Under the pieces are notes generated by a model that saw only the letters and a program-made list of their open reading frames with translations, searched no databases and was not told the DNA's origin. Below, in pieces: positions 42,595 through 50,887 of a DNA stretch of 64,000 bases (position 1 is its first letter; every line of letters starts with the position of its first letter). The position numbers and the translations under genes were made by a program. The stretch covers positions 4,154,001 to 4,218,000 of the forward strand of contig NZ_CP030117.1 of assembly GCF_001039275.2 (NCBI RefSeq), read 5' to 3'. The stretch comes from Brevibacillus brevis. Lineage in GTDB: Bacteria; Bacillota; Bacilli; Brevibacillales; Brevibacillaceae.

Positions 42595-43023
42595 GTGAAA
42601 CTTCAATCCGCCTACATCTATTTCGTTGATGGTTCTACCGCAGCATCTGTAAGTATTGATGACGTGAAAGCCAAGTTTACGCGATACGTTGACATGACCT
42701 CAAAAACAGGAAAGCAATTGGGCTGGAGCTATGCTGACGCCGCTTTCCCTTACACCCTAGAAGAACGCCCTGAAGGAGTCGACTCGTGGTTCCTTCTCAA
42801 AGGAAAAGATCCAAACATGTACAAAGCTATCGTTGTTGGCGTCGGGAGCAAAAATGAAAACGGTTCCGAGAAGCACTACATACAAGTGTCCCTCCCTGAA
42901 TCGGCCACGCACGGCGATAAAAACAAGGCAAATGAATACTGTCGATACTTGGCACGTGATTATAAAGCAGAGCTCCACCTCTTCAACAAGCGCATTCAAT
43001 ACTTCCAACCTCGAAAGCCATAA
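42595..43023 (+). CDS. DUF1885 family protein
   Basis: A 142-residue protein (KLQSAYIYFVDGSTAASVSIDDVKAKFTRYVDMTSKTGKQLGWSYADAAFPYTLEE), which I place in DUF1885, a structurally known but functionally unassigned Bacillales family. The start is GTG 42595 with AGGAG 11 bases upstream; longer frames from 42502 would run through the promoter region. It is divergent from the MarR-type gene. Confidence 0.72.
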   Translation: MKLQSAYIYFVDGSTAASVSIDDVKAKFTRYVDMTSKTGKQLGWSYADAAFPYTLEERPEGVDSWFLLKGKDPNMYKAIVVGVGSKNENGSEKHYIQVSLPESATHGDKNKANEYCRYLARDYKAELHLFNKRIQYFQPRKP

Positions 43024-43035
43024 ACAAAAAAACGG

Positions 43036-43064
43036 AAAAACAGTCGAGAAATATCGACTGTTTT
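43036..43064 (+). terminator. terminator of the DUF1885 gene
   Basis: AAAAACAGTCGA-GAAATA-TCGACTGTTTTTT. Confidence 0.9.
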
Positions 43065-43136
43065 TTCATGTTCAGGCCTATTCCCCCTGACCTCTTTTTT
43101 TCATACGAATAACAAAAAGAGGAAAGGGGTGTGCTT

Positions 43137-43775
43137 ATGGATGCGCAAGCATTTATTCAGTTGGTTGCTGACCACGCCAGAAAGTCTTATCTGAACCATC
43201 GTATATTCCCCTCCATTATCATAGCGCAAGCCATACTCGAGTCAGGTTGGGGTAAAAAAGTACCTGTTGACCCAGCCACTGGGACATTCTCGTACAACCT
43301 CTTTGGAATGAAAGGAACGGGACCTGCCGGCTCTGTCACCATCGAAAGCAAAGAGGTAGAAAACGGAAAGACAGTCACACGTACCTCCCAGTTCCGCGCT
43401 TACGAAAATTACCAGCAATCCATGGAAGACCATGCCCAGTTTTTACGTAAGCCCGCATACAAAAACGTGCTGGCAGCAGCTACTCCCGCACAAGCCGCAC
43501 AGGCTTTAGAAGAAGCCGGCTACGCTACCGATCCTGCGTATGCAGAAAAGCTGACGCGCCTCATTCAAACGTACAACTTATCTCAGTACGATCCATTCGC
43601 CCCAGAAGAACCACAATCGTTTCCTCCCTGGAAATTGGAGCTGGGCAATCGTGCGTTACAAGAGGGCTTGCTGACCTCGCCTGAATGGCTGAAGAAGTTA
43701 GACGAACCAATGCCAGTATGGGCTGTTTTAGCGGTTGCCCTGCGACTGTTAGACAAACAGCGAGAGAACCCATAA
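43137..43775 (+). CDS. glucosaminidase domain protein (FlgJ/LytG-like)
   Basis: A 212-residue cell-wall hydrolase of the endo-beta-N-acetylglucosaminidase family. The catalytic Glu is in IAQAILESGWGKK, and YNLFGMKGTGPAG is the conserved substrate-cleft motif. The C-terminal 50 residues (LELGNRALQEGLLTSPEWLKKLDEPMPVWAVLAVALRLLD) look like a small helical wall or spore module. No signal peptide is visible, so release may need lysis or another route. The start is ATG 43137, seven bases after AAAGGGG. A prophage endolysin origin is possible, but no phage genes surround it. Confidence 0.85.
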   Translation: MDAQAFIQLVADHARKSYLNHRIFPSIIIAQAILESGWGKKVPVDPATGTFSYNLFGMKGTGPAGSVTIESKEVENGKTVTRTSQFRAYENYQQSMEDHAQFLRKPAYKNVLAAATPAQAAQALEEAGYATDPAYAEKLTRLIQTYNLSQYDPFAPEEPQSFPPWKLELGNRALQEGLLTSPEWLKKLDEPMPVWAVLAVALRLLDKQRENP

Positions 43776-43796
43776 GTGTACGAATATAAATCAAAA

Positions 43797-43840
43797 GCCC
43801 CATTGCCACAAGCAAATCTCGTGGATAATGGGGCTGTTTC
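43797..43840. terminator. terminator between convergent genes
   Basis: AGCCCCAT..CCAC and GTGG..ATGGGGCT pair with a nine-base loop, followed by GTTTCG; weak T-run. Confidence 0.65.
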
Positions 43841-43887
43841 GTATAAAAATGCAGTTGCCTCAGTCGTACGTTGCTTGAGCACGTTGA

Positions 43888-44250
43888 TCAAATCATTTGA
43901 GACCTGGACAGCGAATAAAACCTTCCGTCCACCATCCGAATTCCCAGATCGACGCAATATTCCAATCCTTGCGTCACTCCGTACAAAATCCATTCGGAAG
44001 AACGGTGGTTGATATCAAAATCAGTATAAAGGTCAGTGCCATCATTTCGGATCTCTTTGCGGTACGTCACATCAAAAAGGCGTAGGACAAAAGGCAGTTC
44101 AGCAAACGGAATAGCAAACTTTCGCTCTATTTCTTGCTCGAACTCCTTCGTCATGCTCCACTCTGCCTGAATGGATTGCTCATCTTTCCAGGCAATGCGT
44201 ATACTCGGGCCTTCTACATCTGTGGACGATCGCGGGGGATTTGTCTCCAT
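43888..44250 (-). CDS. DUF4912-like protein
   Basis: A 120-residue protein resembling DUF4912 (IRIAWKDEQSIQAEWSMTKEFEQEIE...LPFVLRLFDVTYRKEIRNDGTDLYTDFDINHRSSEWILYGV). The DVT and W-x-L core is typical of that family, which has no known function. The start is ATG 44250, three to four bases after GGGAG, with AAAGGA further upstream. It is a single gene. Confidence 0.65.
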   Translation of the reverse strand: METNPPRSSTDVEGPSIRIAWKDEQSIQAEWSMTKEFEQEIERKFAIPFAELPFVLRLFDVTYRKEIRNDGTDLYTDFDINHRSSEWILYGVTQGLEYCVDLGIRMVDGRFYSLSRSQMI

Positions 44251-44362
44251 TCGCTCCCATCGTTCCTTTCTTTCATGTACTTGCTATCACCAATCATATT
44301 GGCTTTTCCCTATATTATAGCACGGGGACATGCGAAGTGGAAACGCATCCAAGCCATAATTT

Positions 44363-44962
44363 TTAACGCCCAACTGTAAATGTATTTTCACCCACGGTTA
44401 CATAAGAAGTAAATTTCTCGGATTTCATTTGAACTTGTACTTTATAAGTGCCGTATGCTTCGAGTTTTGTAGATACAAAAGGCTCAGAAAAATAGAAGCT
44501 GTTTGCATTTTGAGTGGAGTATTTCCATTCTTTCCCTTTAGACACTTCTTTGCCGTCCGGTCCGACCAACACGAGTTGCATACGCAAGTCTTTGGCTACA
44601 GGCGCGTCATCAACCTCTACGAACACGTTAAACGTACGAGGCACATTTTTGTCGCTGTATCCTTTGACAGGGTTGCTGAAAACGACATTTTTATTGCGGG
44701 TCTGCTGAATTCCTTCGACCACAATAATATTTACGTTTGGCTTAATCACTTGCAATTTGCCAGATTGCTGATCGTAATCAGCAAAACCACCGAGCTTGTT
44801 CACTATTGATTCTACCGATTCGGCCTTGGATGCTGGCATTTCACTCGCTACGGTTTCCGCACCGAAAAATACGCGCATCGCACCCTCTCCCAGCGCAGTA
44901 GTGCTCCCCACCCCTGCTGCTACAGTCAACGCCAACAAGGCCGATAACCATGCTTTTTTCAT
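44363..44962 (-). CDS. secreted protein of unknown function
   Basis: A 199-residue exported protein: signal AWLSALLALTVAAGVGSTTALG, then a segment that may fold like a copper-amine-oxidase-N or S-layer-associated module (SVESIVNKLGGFADYDQQSGKLQVIKPNVNIIVVEGIQ) and a C-terminal Ig-like domain (TFNVFVEVDDAPVAKDLRMQLVLVGPDGKEVSKGKEW...GTYKVQVQMKSEKF). I cannot name the family. The start is ATG 44962 with AGGAGG upstream. Confidence 0.7.
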   Translation of the reverse strand: MKKAWLSALLALTVAAGVGSTTALGEGAMRVFFGAETVASEMPASKAESVESIVNKLGGFADYDQQSGKLQVIKPNVNIIVVEGIQQTRNKNVVFSNPVKGYSDKNVPRTFNVFVEVDDAPVAKDLRMQLVLVGPDGKEVSKGKEWKYSTQNANSFYFSEPFVSTKLEAYGTYKVQVQMKSEKFTSYVTVGENTFTVGR

Positions 44963-45188
44963 GTCAATAATCCTCCTGTATGTGTGCGCGGCAGCGCTTG
45001 TTTTTCCGGAATTTCTTCTCCCTAGTTTATACGTTTGGAAAAGGAAATAGTTGTGCTGCCCTGATAAGTTTTTTCAACAATATCCACATTATCCACAAGC
45101 ACAAAAATCTTAGGAAGAAAGACTTATGCACAGAGATGTTAGTAACTACTCCTTACTCTTGACGAGAATACGGTTGGGAATGACACAG

Positions 45189-45222
45189 AAAAAAGAGCGG
45201 CTTTCCAGCCACTCTTTTTTTT
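45189..45222 (-). terminator. terminator of the acetyl-DAP operon
   Basis: AAAAAAGAGTGGCT / AGCCGCTCTTTTTT type stem with a four-base loop, just downstream of dapL. Confidence 0.8.
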
Positions 45223-45237
45223 GCTCCTGACACCCTG

Positions 45238-46371
45238 CTACTCCTGTTGCGAAAGCCATGTAAAATACCGAGAGACCAGTCGAACGGCAACCTCGATCGC
45301 ATCTTCGTTCGGCTCCAATTTGGAATGGTGCAAGCCATACGGCGTTTGCACTCCCAGCCAGAACAAAAAGCCGGGAATTTCTTCCAAAAAGTAACCGAAG
45401 TCTTCTCCAGTCATGGCTTCTTTGCAGGTGATGAGAGTTACATCTTCACATTGTTCCTGTACCCATTGCATGAAGTCTGTCGTTAGCTGCTCCTCGTTGT
45501 AAACCTGGCAGTAGCCAACCCCGTAGTCAATCGTTGCCTGGCAATCAAAGCCTATTTCCACTCCCTTTACGAGAGATTCAATGCGGCTCTTGACGATTGC
45601 CATCGATTCCATCGAAAAGGTTCGGATGGTCCCTTCTAGCCTGGATTTCTCTGCGATGATGTTCTGCTTCGTCCCGCTCTCCAGCTTGCCAATCGTTACG
45701 ACGGCGGAATCCAATGGGTCCATATTACGCGAAATAATCGATTGAAGCTGTGTCACAAGATGGCTCCCTGCAACCACCATGTCATTCGCCTTGTGCGGGA
45801 AGGCTGCATGCCCCCCTTTGCCTACCAAATCAATGTACAACTCAGACGTGTTGGCAAACAAGATTCCTGGCTTCGTCGCAATATGACCAACTGGATATTC
45901 TGGCGCAATATGCAGGGCAAAAATGCAGTCCGGTCGCCACCCTGCAAACTCTTCACTTTCCATCATCGGCTCAGCACCGCCAGGACCTTCTTCTGCTGGC
46001 TGGAAGAGGAACAGCAAATCATCTGCTATCGGCTGCTCGGTAAAATGCGTCAGGAGACCAAGTGCAATTGCCATATGCATATCATGCCCGCAAGCATGCA
46101 TGTATCCTTCATGAAGCGAGCGAAACGGATAGGACGTTTCCTCTATGATCGGTAGGCCATCCATATCCGTCCGCCAGGCAATGAATCGTTTTGGCTTTGT
46201 TCCTGCCAGCTTGACCAATATGCCTGTCCGCCACGTTTTGATCTCGATTCGCTCTTGGGGCAGCTTTTTCAAATAGTCGAGCAAGTATTGTTGCGTCTTC
46301 ACTTCAGCGAAGCCTGGCTCCGGTATTTGGTGCAGGTCTCGGCGAATTTGTGTAAACAAGGAAGTCGTCAT
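45238..46371 (-). CDS. dapL: N-acetyldiaminopimelate deacetylase
   Basis: An M20-family metallohydrolase releasing LL-diaminopimelate from its N-acetyl form. The 377-residue protein shows [14 protein letters not shown] (metal-binding His-Asp), [12 protein letters not shown] (catalytic Glu pair) and [19 protein letters not shown]. subtilis ykuR (dapL) is about the same length. The start is ATG 46371 with AAGGAGG, lying three bases after the aminotransferase stop. It is last of three genes under the lysine riboswitch, which fixes its role better than homology to general aminoacylases would. Confidence 0.92.
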   Translation of the reverse strand: MTTSLFTQIRRDLHQIPEPGFAEVKTQQYLLDYLKKLPQERIEIKTWRTGILVKLAGTKPKRFIAWRTDMDGLPIIEETSYPFRSLHEGYMHACGHDMHMAIALGLLTHFTEQPIADDLLFLFQPAEEGPGGAEPMMESEEFAGWRPDCIFALHIAPEYPVGHIATKPGILFANTSELYIDLVGKGGHAAFPHKANDMVVAGSHLVTQLQSIISRNMDPLDSAVVTIGKLESGTKQNIIAEKSRLEGTIRTFSMESMAIVKSRIESLVKGVEIGFDCQATIDYGVGYCQVYNEEQLTTDFMQWVQEQCEDVTLITCKEAMTGEDFGYFLEEIPGFLFWLGVQTPYGLHHSKLEPNEDAIEVAVRLVSRYFTWLSQQE

Positions 46372-46374
46372 GGC

Positions 46375-47589
46375 CTACGCCTCCTTTTTCGTGCCTGTTC
46401 TTGCTGTTAATTGTTCCTCAAACACAGCAAGGAAACGGTCCACATCAGCTTTTGTCAACGTCAGAGGTGGAAGCAGACGAACAATCGTTTTCTGCGTCAC
46501 ATCAACGAGAATTCCTTCGTCAAGCAATGCTTGCTGCAAGTGACTTACCTCCTCCGGGGTGGAAGAGAGCGGAATTCCAACCATCAAGCCTTTTCCGCGA
46601 AGGGATTGCAGCTGATCTGGAAGACGAGTTCGCAACGCTTCCAGGCCCGACCACAGGTACGCAATCACTTCTTCTACGTGAGCGATGAAGGCTGGATTAA
46701 GCAATTCGTCCAACACGACATTCCCCAGGGCAGCAGACAGTGGTGATGGTGCGAATGTCGTTCCATGATCCCCCGGTTTGAACTGGTTCATCAGCTTTGG
46801 ACCAGCAATGACACCGCCGAGTGGAAGCCCTCCCCCTATGCCTTTGGCGAAAAGGATCAGGTCTGGCGTTACGCCTGCATGCTCATAAGCAAACAACTTT
46901 CCAGTTCTGCCCATTCCTGTCTGGATCTCATCCATGACAAAGAGCATACCTTCTTGTTCACAGATCGCAGCTACCTCTCGCAAGAACGCTTCCGTTAATG
47001 GCACGACACCGCCGGAACCCAAGACTGGCTCCATGAGGACCGCAGCGGGCTTTGCTTCCTGGCAAATCGCTCGCAATCCTTCCGTATCCTCCACATCCAG
47101 TTCATACACTGGAAAAGCCGGCTGAGGAAAGTCTTGATAGATGTGAGCCTGCCTCGTCAAACGCACTGCTCCGAGTGTTCGCCCGTGAAAGCTGTTCCGT
47201 AAGACAACGATGCCTTCACGACCTGCCCCCTCGTTTTTCGTCCATTTGTGAATCAGCTTGATCGCAGACTCTGTAGCCTCTGCACCAGAGTTGGTGAAAA
47301 ACACTTTTCCACTAATGCTGTTCGCAACCAAACGCTCGGCCAAACGAATAGCCGGCTTGTTTAAAAATACATTGGAAATATGCAAGAAGCGCTCTCCCTG
47401 CTCACGCAGAGCCTGTACAATGCGCGGATGAGAATGCCCCAGAACGTTTACCGCGAGTCCGGTAAACAAGTCGAGATAGCTCTTCCCGTTCGTATCGTAC
47501 AAGTAATTTCCTTCACCTTTTTCTATGGCAATCGGAAGTCTTTTGTAAGAGGAGACGATATATTGTTCATCAAGCGAACGCCAGTCCAT
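46375..47589 (-). CDS. class III aminotransferase, probable N-acetyl-LL-diaminopimelate aminotransferase
   Basis: A 404-residue PLP enzyme of the ArgD/ornithine aminotransferase group. Visible parts are TNSGAEATESAIKL (cofactor phosphate), FHGRTLGAV, VMDEIQTGMGRTG (pyridine Asp) and the lysine in LFAKGIGGGLPLGG. It sits between dapH and dapL under a lysine riboswitch, exactly where the acetyl-DAP pathway needs an aminotransferase. In B. subtilis that step is assigned to PatA, a class I enzyme, so here an ArgD-like protein may fill it. An additional role in arginine synthesis is possible. The start is ATG 47589, seven bases after AGGGAGAG. Confidence 0.85.
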   Translation of the reverse strand: MDWRSLDEQYIVSSYKRLPIAIEKGEGNYLYDTNGKSYLDLFTGLAVNVLGHSHPRIVQALREQGERFLHISNVFLNKPAIRLAERLVANSISGKVFFTNSGAEATESAIKLIHKWTKNEGAGREGIVVLRNSFHGRTLGAVRLTRQAHIYQDFPQPAFPVYELDVEDTEGLRAICQEAKPAAVLMEPVLGSGGVVPLTEAFLREVAAICEQEGMLFVMDEIQTGMGRTGKLFAYEHAGVTPDLILFAKGIGGGLPLGGVIAGPKLMNQFKPGDHGTTFAPSPLSAALGNVVLDELLNPAFIAHVEEVIAYLWSGLEALRTRLPDQLQSLRGKGLMVGIPLSSTPEEVSHLQQALLDEGILVDVTQKTIVRLLPPLTLTKADVDRFLAVFEEQLTARTGTKKEA

Positions 47590-47603
47590 GTGCACTCTCT
47601 CCC

Positions 47604-48314
47604 TTACAGTTGACGTAGCTCCTGCTTGATCTCTGTCTTGGAACGAGTTTTTTCATCGATTTGCTTGATCACGCGTGCAGGCGTTCCCGCAACTACTACG
47701 TATGGAGGTACATCTTCAATCACGACAGCACCCGCTGCAACCACAGCACCTTTTCCTACACGTACACCTTCCAGAATGACAGCATTTGCTCCGATGACAA
47801 CATCATCCTCGACAACAACTGGCTGTGCAGATGGCGGCTCGATAACACCCGCAATAACCGATCCGGCGCCGATGTGGCAGTTTTTCCCGATGGTTCCACG
47901 TCCACCTACTACAACATTCATGTCGATCATCGTACCTTCACCGATCACTGCACCGATGTTAATGGAAGCACCCATCATGATGACCGCATTGTTACCGATT
48001 GTCACTTGGTCACGAATAATTGCGCCTGGCTCAATACGCGCTTGAATCCCTTTGGTATCCAGCAATGGAATAGCGGAGTTGCGGCGGTCGCTTTCTACAA
48101 CATAATCTTCAATTTTGTCTGCGTTAGCAGCAAGCACTGGCTCAATCTCTTTCCACTCACCAAAAACAACACCAGTAGGACCAGTAATGAAGGCTTTGGA
48201 GCTCGCACCGAAGTCGATTCCCTCCAGGTTCCCTTTCACATATACCTTCACGGGTGTTTTCTTTTCGCTTTTTTGAATAAACGCGATAATTTCGTTAGCA
48301 TCCATCATGTTCAT
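47604..48314 (-). CDS. dapH: tetrahydrodipicolinate N-acetyltransferase
   Basis: Acetylates tetrahydrodipicolinate, the committed step of the acetylase branch of lysine/DAP synthesis. The 236 residues equal the B. subtilis enzyme. An N-terminal DapH domain ([21 protein letters not shown]) is followed by a left-handed beta-helix of hexapeptide repeats ([40 protein letters not shown]) and the GTPARVIK end. The start is ATG 48314 with GAGGAGG; a long frame further upstream runs through the riboswitch. It is first in the operon. Confidence 0.95.
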   Translation of the reverse strand: MNMMDANEIIAFIQKSEKKTPVKVYVKGNLEGIDFGASSKAFITGPTGVVFGEWKEIEPVLAANADKIEDYVVESDRRNSAIPLLDTKGIQARIEPGAIIRDQVTIGNNAVIMMGASINIGAVIGEGTMIDMNVVVGGRGTIGKNCHIGAGSVIAGVIEPPSAQPVVVEDDVVIGANAVILEGVRVGKGAVVAAGAVVIEDVPPYVVVAGTPARVIKQIDEKTRSKTEIKQELRQL

Positions 48315-48350
48315 AGTTACATCCTCCTCAAGATAACAGCATGGTAAATC

Positions 48351-48590
48351 AAAAAAAGCAATGAGTGCATTCGCTATCTCATTGCTCTTGATACTACATA
48401 AGCAAATCATAAATAGCGCTCCACAAAAAGACTTGAGGTCCCTTGTGACAGGATGTTCATTTTTCATGAGACACCCCAGCCTGTGCTACGTAGGGGCATA
48501 GCATAAGCTTCGGCGCTTTAGCCTTTCTTCCTTCTCCTGCCCCCTGGCAGATTGCGAAAAGACTTACTCTTCTTCGGCGCACCTCTATTT
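48351..48590 (-). promoter_or_regulatory. lysine (L-box) riboswitch with attenuator
   Basis: The minus strand carries L-box landmarks in order: AAATAGAGGTGCG, AGAGTAAGTC, GAAGGAAGAAAGGCTAAAGC, GCCGAAGC, GGCTGGGG, ACAAGGGACC and GGAGCGCTATTT, whose ends pair as P1 (aptamer 48411-48590). An attenuator follows: AGCAATGAG / CTCATTGCT and seven Ts (48351-48387), ending 37 bases before dapH. Excess lysine should stop transcription of the acetyl-DAP operon. Confidence 0.93.
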
Positions 48591-48659
48591 AGAGTACATT
48601 ATTATAATTTTATTTAACTCTACCAAAATCAATGAAACGTGGCAATAAGAAAAAAGTTA

Positions 48660-48688
48660 TTGACAACGATTCTCATTTTCATTATTTT
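48660..48688 (+). promoter_or_regulatory. sigma-A promoter of the flavodoxin gene
   Basis: TTGACA (48660-48665) and TATTTT (48683-48688) are separated by 17 bases. Confidence 0.75.
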
Positions 48689-48694
48689 ATTACT

Positions 48695-48713
48695 GAGAAT
48701 GATACTCATTATC
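48695..48713 (+). promoter_or_regulatory. Fur box
   Basis: GAGAATGATACTCATTATC matches the classical 19-bp Fur site GATAATGATAATCATTATC at 17 positions. It covers the expected transcription start, and a second partial site (GATTCTCATTTTC) lies in the promoter spacer. The gene is probably induced by iron starvation. Confidence 0.8.
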
Positions 48714-48734
48714 TAAATGGAGGTTTTACGTTTT

Positions 48735-49175
48735 ATGAGCATTTTGATGGTATACGCGAGCATGACAGGGAATACACAGGAAATTGCTGAAGCAATTGCA
48801 GAAGGTATTCGTTCAACTGGTGCTGAGCTGGAGATAAAAGAAGTAATGGATGCGAACGCAAAAGAACTAGAATCTTACGACGGAATCTTGCTTGGTGCCT
48901 ACACATGGGGCGATGGCGAACTTCCAGACGAATGCCTGGATTTTTATGAGGAAATGGACGATATTGACCTCAGCGGGAAAAAGGTCGTTGCTTTTGGCTC
49001 TTGCGACTCCGCTTACGAGCATGTCGGTGCAGCTGTTGATATTTTGCTGAAAAAGGCGAGCGAGCGTGGTGCGGAAACTCCTCTGGAAGGTTTGAAAATC
49101 GAGCTTTCTCCTACTGCAAAAGAAGTGGAAACTTGCAAAGCATTTGGGGTATCGTTTGCTGAATTGCTCGGCTAA
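48735..49175 (+). CDS. flavodoxin
   Basis: A 146-residue short-chain flavodoxin carrying FMN. The phosphate-binding loop is YASMTGNTQEIAEAI; the flavin-flanking loops are AYTWGDGELPDE and GSCDSAYEHVGAAV. It can replace ferredoxin when iron is scarce, consistent with the Fur box in its promoter. The start is ATG 48735, 11 bases after GGAGG; an ATG at 48717 overlaps that site. It is divergent from the acetyl-DAP operon. Confidence 0.93.
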   Translation: MSILMVYASMTGNTQEIAEAIAEGIRSTGAELEIKEVMDANAKELESYDGILLGAYTWGDGELPDECLDFYEEMDDIDLSGKKVVAFGSCDSAYEHVGAAVDILLKKASERGAETPLEGLKIELSPTAKEVETCKAFGVSFAELLG

Positions 49176-49243
49176 TTGATGTTTCCCAAATAATCTGGCA
49201 CATGTTATACTATCAATCCAACTTTTTAAGGAGGATTGATCTC

Positions 49244-49792
49244 ATGACACTACATACGGACGAGATTCTCTTACGGCCTCTCCAACAACAAGACGCAGCC
49301 GAGCTCCTAGAGCTTCGGCTGCGTAATCATGACTTTCTCCAACCATTTGAACCAATCCGCCCCTCTTCCTTTCTGACCCTCCCAGGACAGCAAGAACAGA
49401 TTTCACAAGCAGAGATTGATTTTGAACGCGGCACAGCCTATGCTTTCGGCGTATTCAGCCGCGAGGCCAAAAAGATGATGGGACGTGTAGCCTTATCGAA
49501 TGTCGCCCGCGGCGCGTGGCAAAATGCAACGATTGGCTACTTTATGGATCAGTCTTGCAATGGCAAAGGCTATACGACATCCGCAGTAAATCTCGCCCTT
49601 CATTTTGCATTTTCTGATGCTAAACTGCACAGGGTACAAGCTGCTGTCATGCCTCGCAACCAAGCTTCCATTCGCGTCTTGGAAAAAAATCGTTTTCGCC
49701 AGGAAGGACTTTCGTTACGCTATTTGCAAATTAACGGTGTATGGGAGGACCATCTCCTCTACGCTCTTACTATTGAGGAGTGGTCTCAGTAA
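49244..49792 (+). CDS. GNAT family N-acetyltransferase, RimJ/RimL-like
   Basis: A 182-residue acetyltransferase of the Acetyltransf_3 type that modifies N-termini of ribosomal proteins, antibiotics or other amines. Seen: EILLRPLQQQDAAELLELRLRNHDFLQPFEP at the start, GYFMDQSCNGKGYTTSAVNLALHFAF (acetyl-CoA loop NGKGY) and AAVMPRNQASIRVLEKNRFRQEG. The start is ATG 49244 with AAGGAGG upstream. Its last 23 bases overlap the tail of the convergent EcsC-type gene. Confidence 0.85.
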   Translation: MTLHTDEILLRPLQQQDAAELLELRLRNHDFLQPFEPIRPSSFLTLPGQQEQISQAEIDFERGTAYAFGVFSREAKKMMGRVALSNVARGAWQNATIGYFMDQSCNGKGYTTSAVNLALHFAFSDAKLHRVQAAVMPRNQASIRVLEKNRFRQEGLSLRYLQINGVWEDHLLYALTIEEWSQ

Positions 49793-50612
49793 TTTCCTCG
49801 CTCTTTTCGCTCTCACGCAGCCGCTCCAGGATGCGCCGTTTGCGGTACAACATCATCCCCGCTTCGGCGACATCCTGTACGGTTGAGCGGTTCAAATACG
49901 CCCCGAACAAAATACCTGCAATGGGCACCATTTGAAATAACTTTTTCCACCCAAAGTTTTCTGTGTACGTTACCACGACTTCACGCCATCCCTGCAATTG
50001 CGCCATTACCTCTCTCTGTGCATTTGGATCATCAAAGCGAGAGAGCTCAGCGAGTATCGCTTTTTTCCCTACGATGTCGGAGGAAGCAAACTGCAAGCAT
50101 TTGACGACGAACAACCGCTCCCTCTTCTCTTCAGGTCGATAGCCATAGGCAAGAGCCATCTCTTGTAATACTTTTAGGGATGTCCCCATTAATAACGGGA
50201 TATCGATCGCGAGGGTAAAAATCCCTCCGAAGCCAGTCGTCGCACCTTGTACCGTGGCAAAATTCGCTCGTGAATCCTTTAGCTCCATAGCGACATCATT
50301 CATCATCGTAAGCGGTACAGCGGCAATCTCCGCCTTGCCAATAACAGATATGCCCTGTCCCTCTAAGCGTTTACCAAACCGCTTGTAAATCGGTTCATCC
50401 TGCACCAAATAAGTACCACCTGTCTCAAGAAAAGCTGCCATTTCATCTACGGCTTTTCCCAGCTTCTCTTGAACGAATGCAGGCGTAATCCGATCCAACA
50501 GAACAAAAGGAAGTCTGCCAAGCTTTTCCCAGAACCACAAGTCGTTCTGATCCTTCTCCCAAGCCTCCACTTCACGTAATGCCGTAACTAATGTCTCCCT
50601 GGACTCCCTCAA
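49770..50612 (-). CDS. EcsC family protein
   Basis: A protein of about 280 residues in the EcsC family (EVEAWEKDQNDLWFWEKLGRLPFVLLDRITPAFVQEKLGKAV...TVQGATTGFGGIFTLAIDIPLLMGTSLKVLQEMALAYGY). EcsC is the third, poorly understood protein of the ecs ABC transporter locus; no ecsA or ecsB is near. I place the start at TTG 50612, nine bases after GGGAGG, 22 bases after the stop of the small upstream gene; the frame is open further upstream, so a longer form is possible. One hydrophobic hairpin suggests membrane contact. Confidence 0.78.
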   Translation of the reverse strand: MRESRETLVTALREVEAWEKDQNDLWFWEKLGRLPFVLLDRITPAFVQEKLGKAVDEMAAFLETGGTYLVQDEPIYKRFGKRLEGQGISVIGKAEIAAVPLTMMNDVAMELKDSRANFATVQGATTGFGGIFTLAIDIPLLMGTSLKVLQEMALAYGYRPEEKRERLFVVKCLQFASSDIVGKKAILAELSRFDDPNAQREVMAQLQGWREVVVTYTENFGWKKLFQMVPIAGILFGAYLNRSTVQDVAEAGMMLYRKRRILERLRESEKSEEITETTPQ

Positions 50613-50634
50613 ACCCAATAACCTCCCTGGCTGC

Positions 50635-50829
50635 TCACTCAGATTCTCCTCGCCTCCACTGACATTGGTTGCGCAAGATGGACTTAATGTAGTCCTGCAA
50701 CTCTTCCGATGAGGCGTGACGGACAAATTCTTTTTTATTTCTTACGATTCCCAGCTTCAAATGTTTCACTTCCTCTCCTTCGATCCGAAACCCGAACTTT
50801 TCCAGGATCGCCTTCTGCTCATTTGTCAC
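50635..50829 (-). CDS. small hypothetical protein
   Basis: A 64-residue soluble protein (VTNEQKAILEKFGFRIEGEEVKHLKLGIVRNKKEFVRHASSEELQDYIKSILRNQ). The start is GTG 50829 with GGGGAGGA upstream. It is probably translated with the EcsC-type gene that follows 22 bases later. I do not recognise a family. Confidence 0.6.
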   Translation of the reverse strand: MTNEQKAILEKFGFRIEGEEVKHLKLGIVRNKKEFVRHASSEELQDYIKSILRNQCQWRRGESE

Positions 50830-50887
50830 AGGACTTCCTCCCCTTGTAGTCGAAAACCCCCATGCCAAAATGCAAGGGGGTCAATCG

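Noticed and set aside
47661..48347. A 228-codon frame antisense to dapH
   Set aside because: An artefact of the hexapeptide-repeat codon pattern on the other strand; composition rich in His, Thr and Asn, no domain.
48717..48734. Upstream ATG as the flavodoxin start
   Set aside because: It overlaps the GGAGG ribosome site; the FMN-binding N-terminus begins at ATG 48735 (MSILMVYASMTG).
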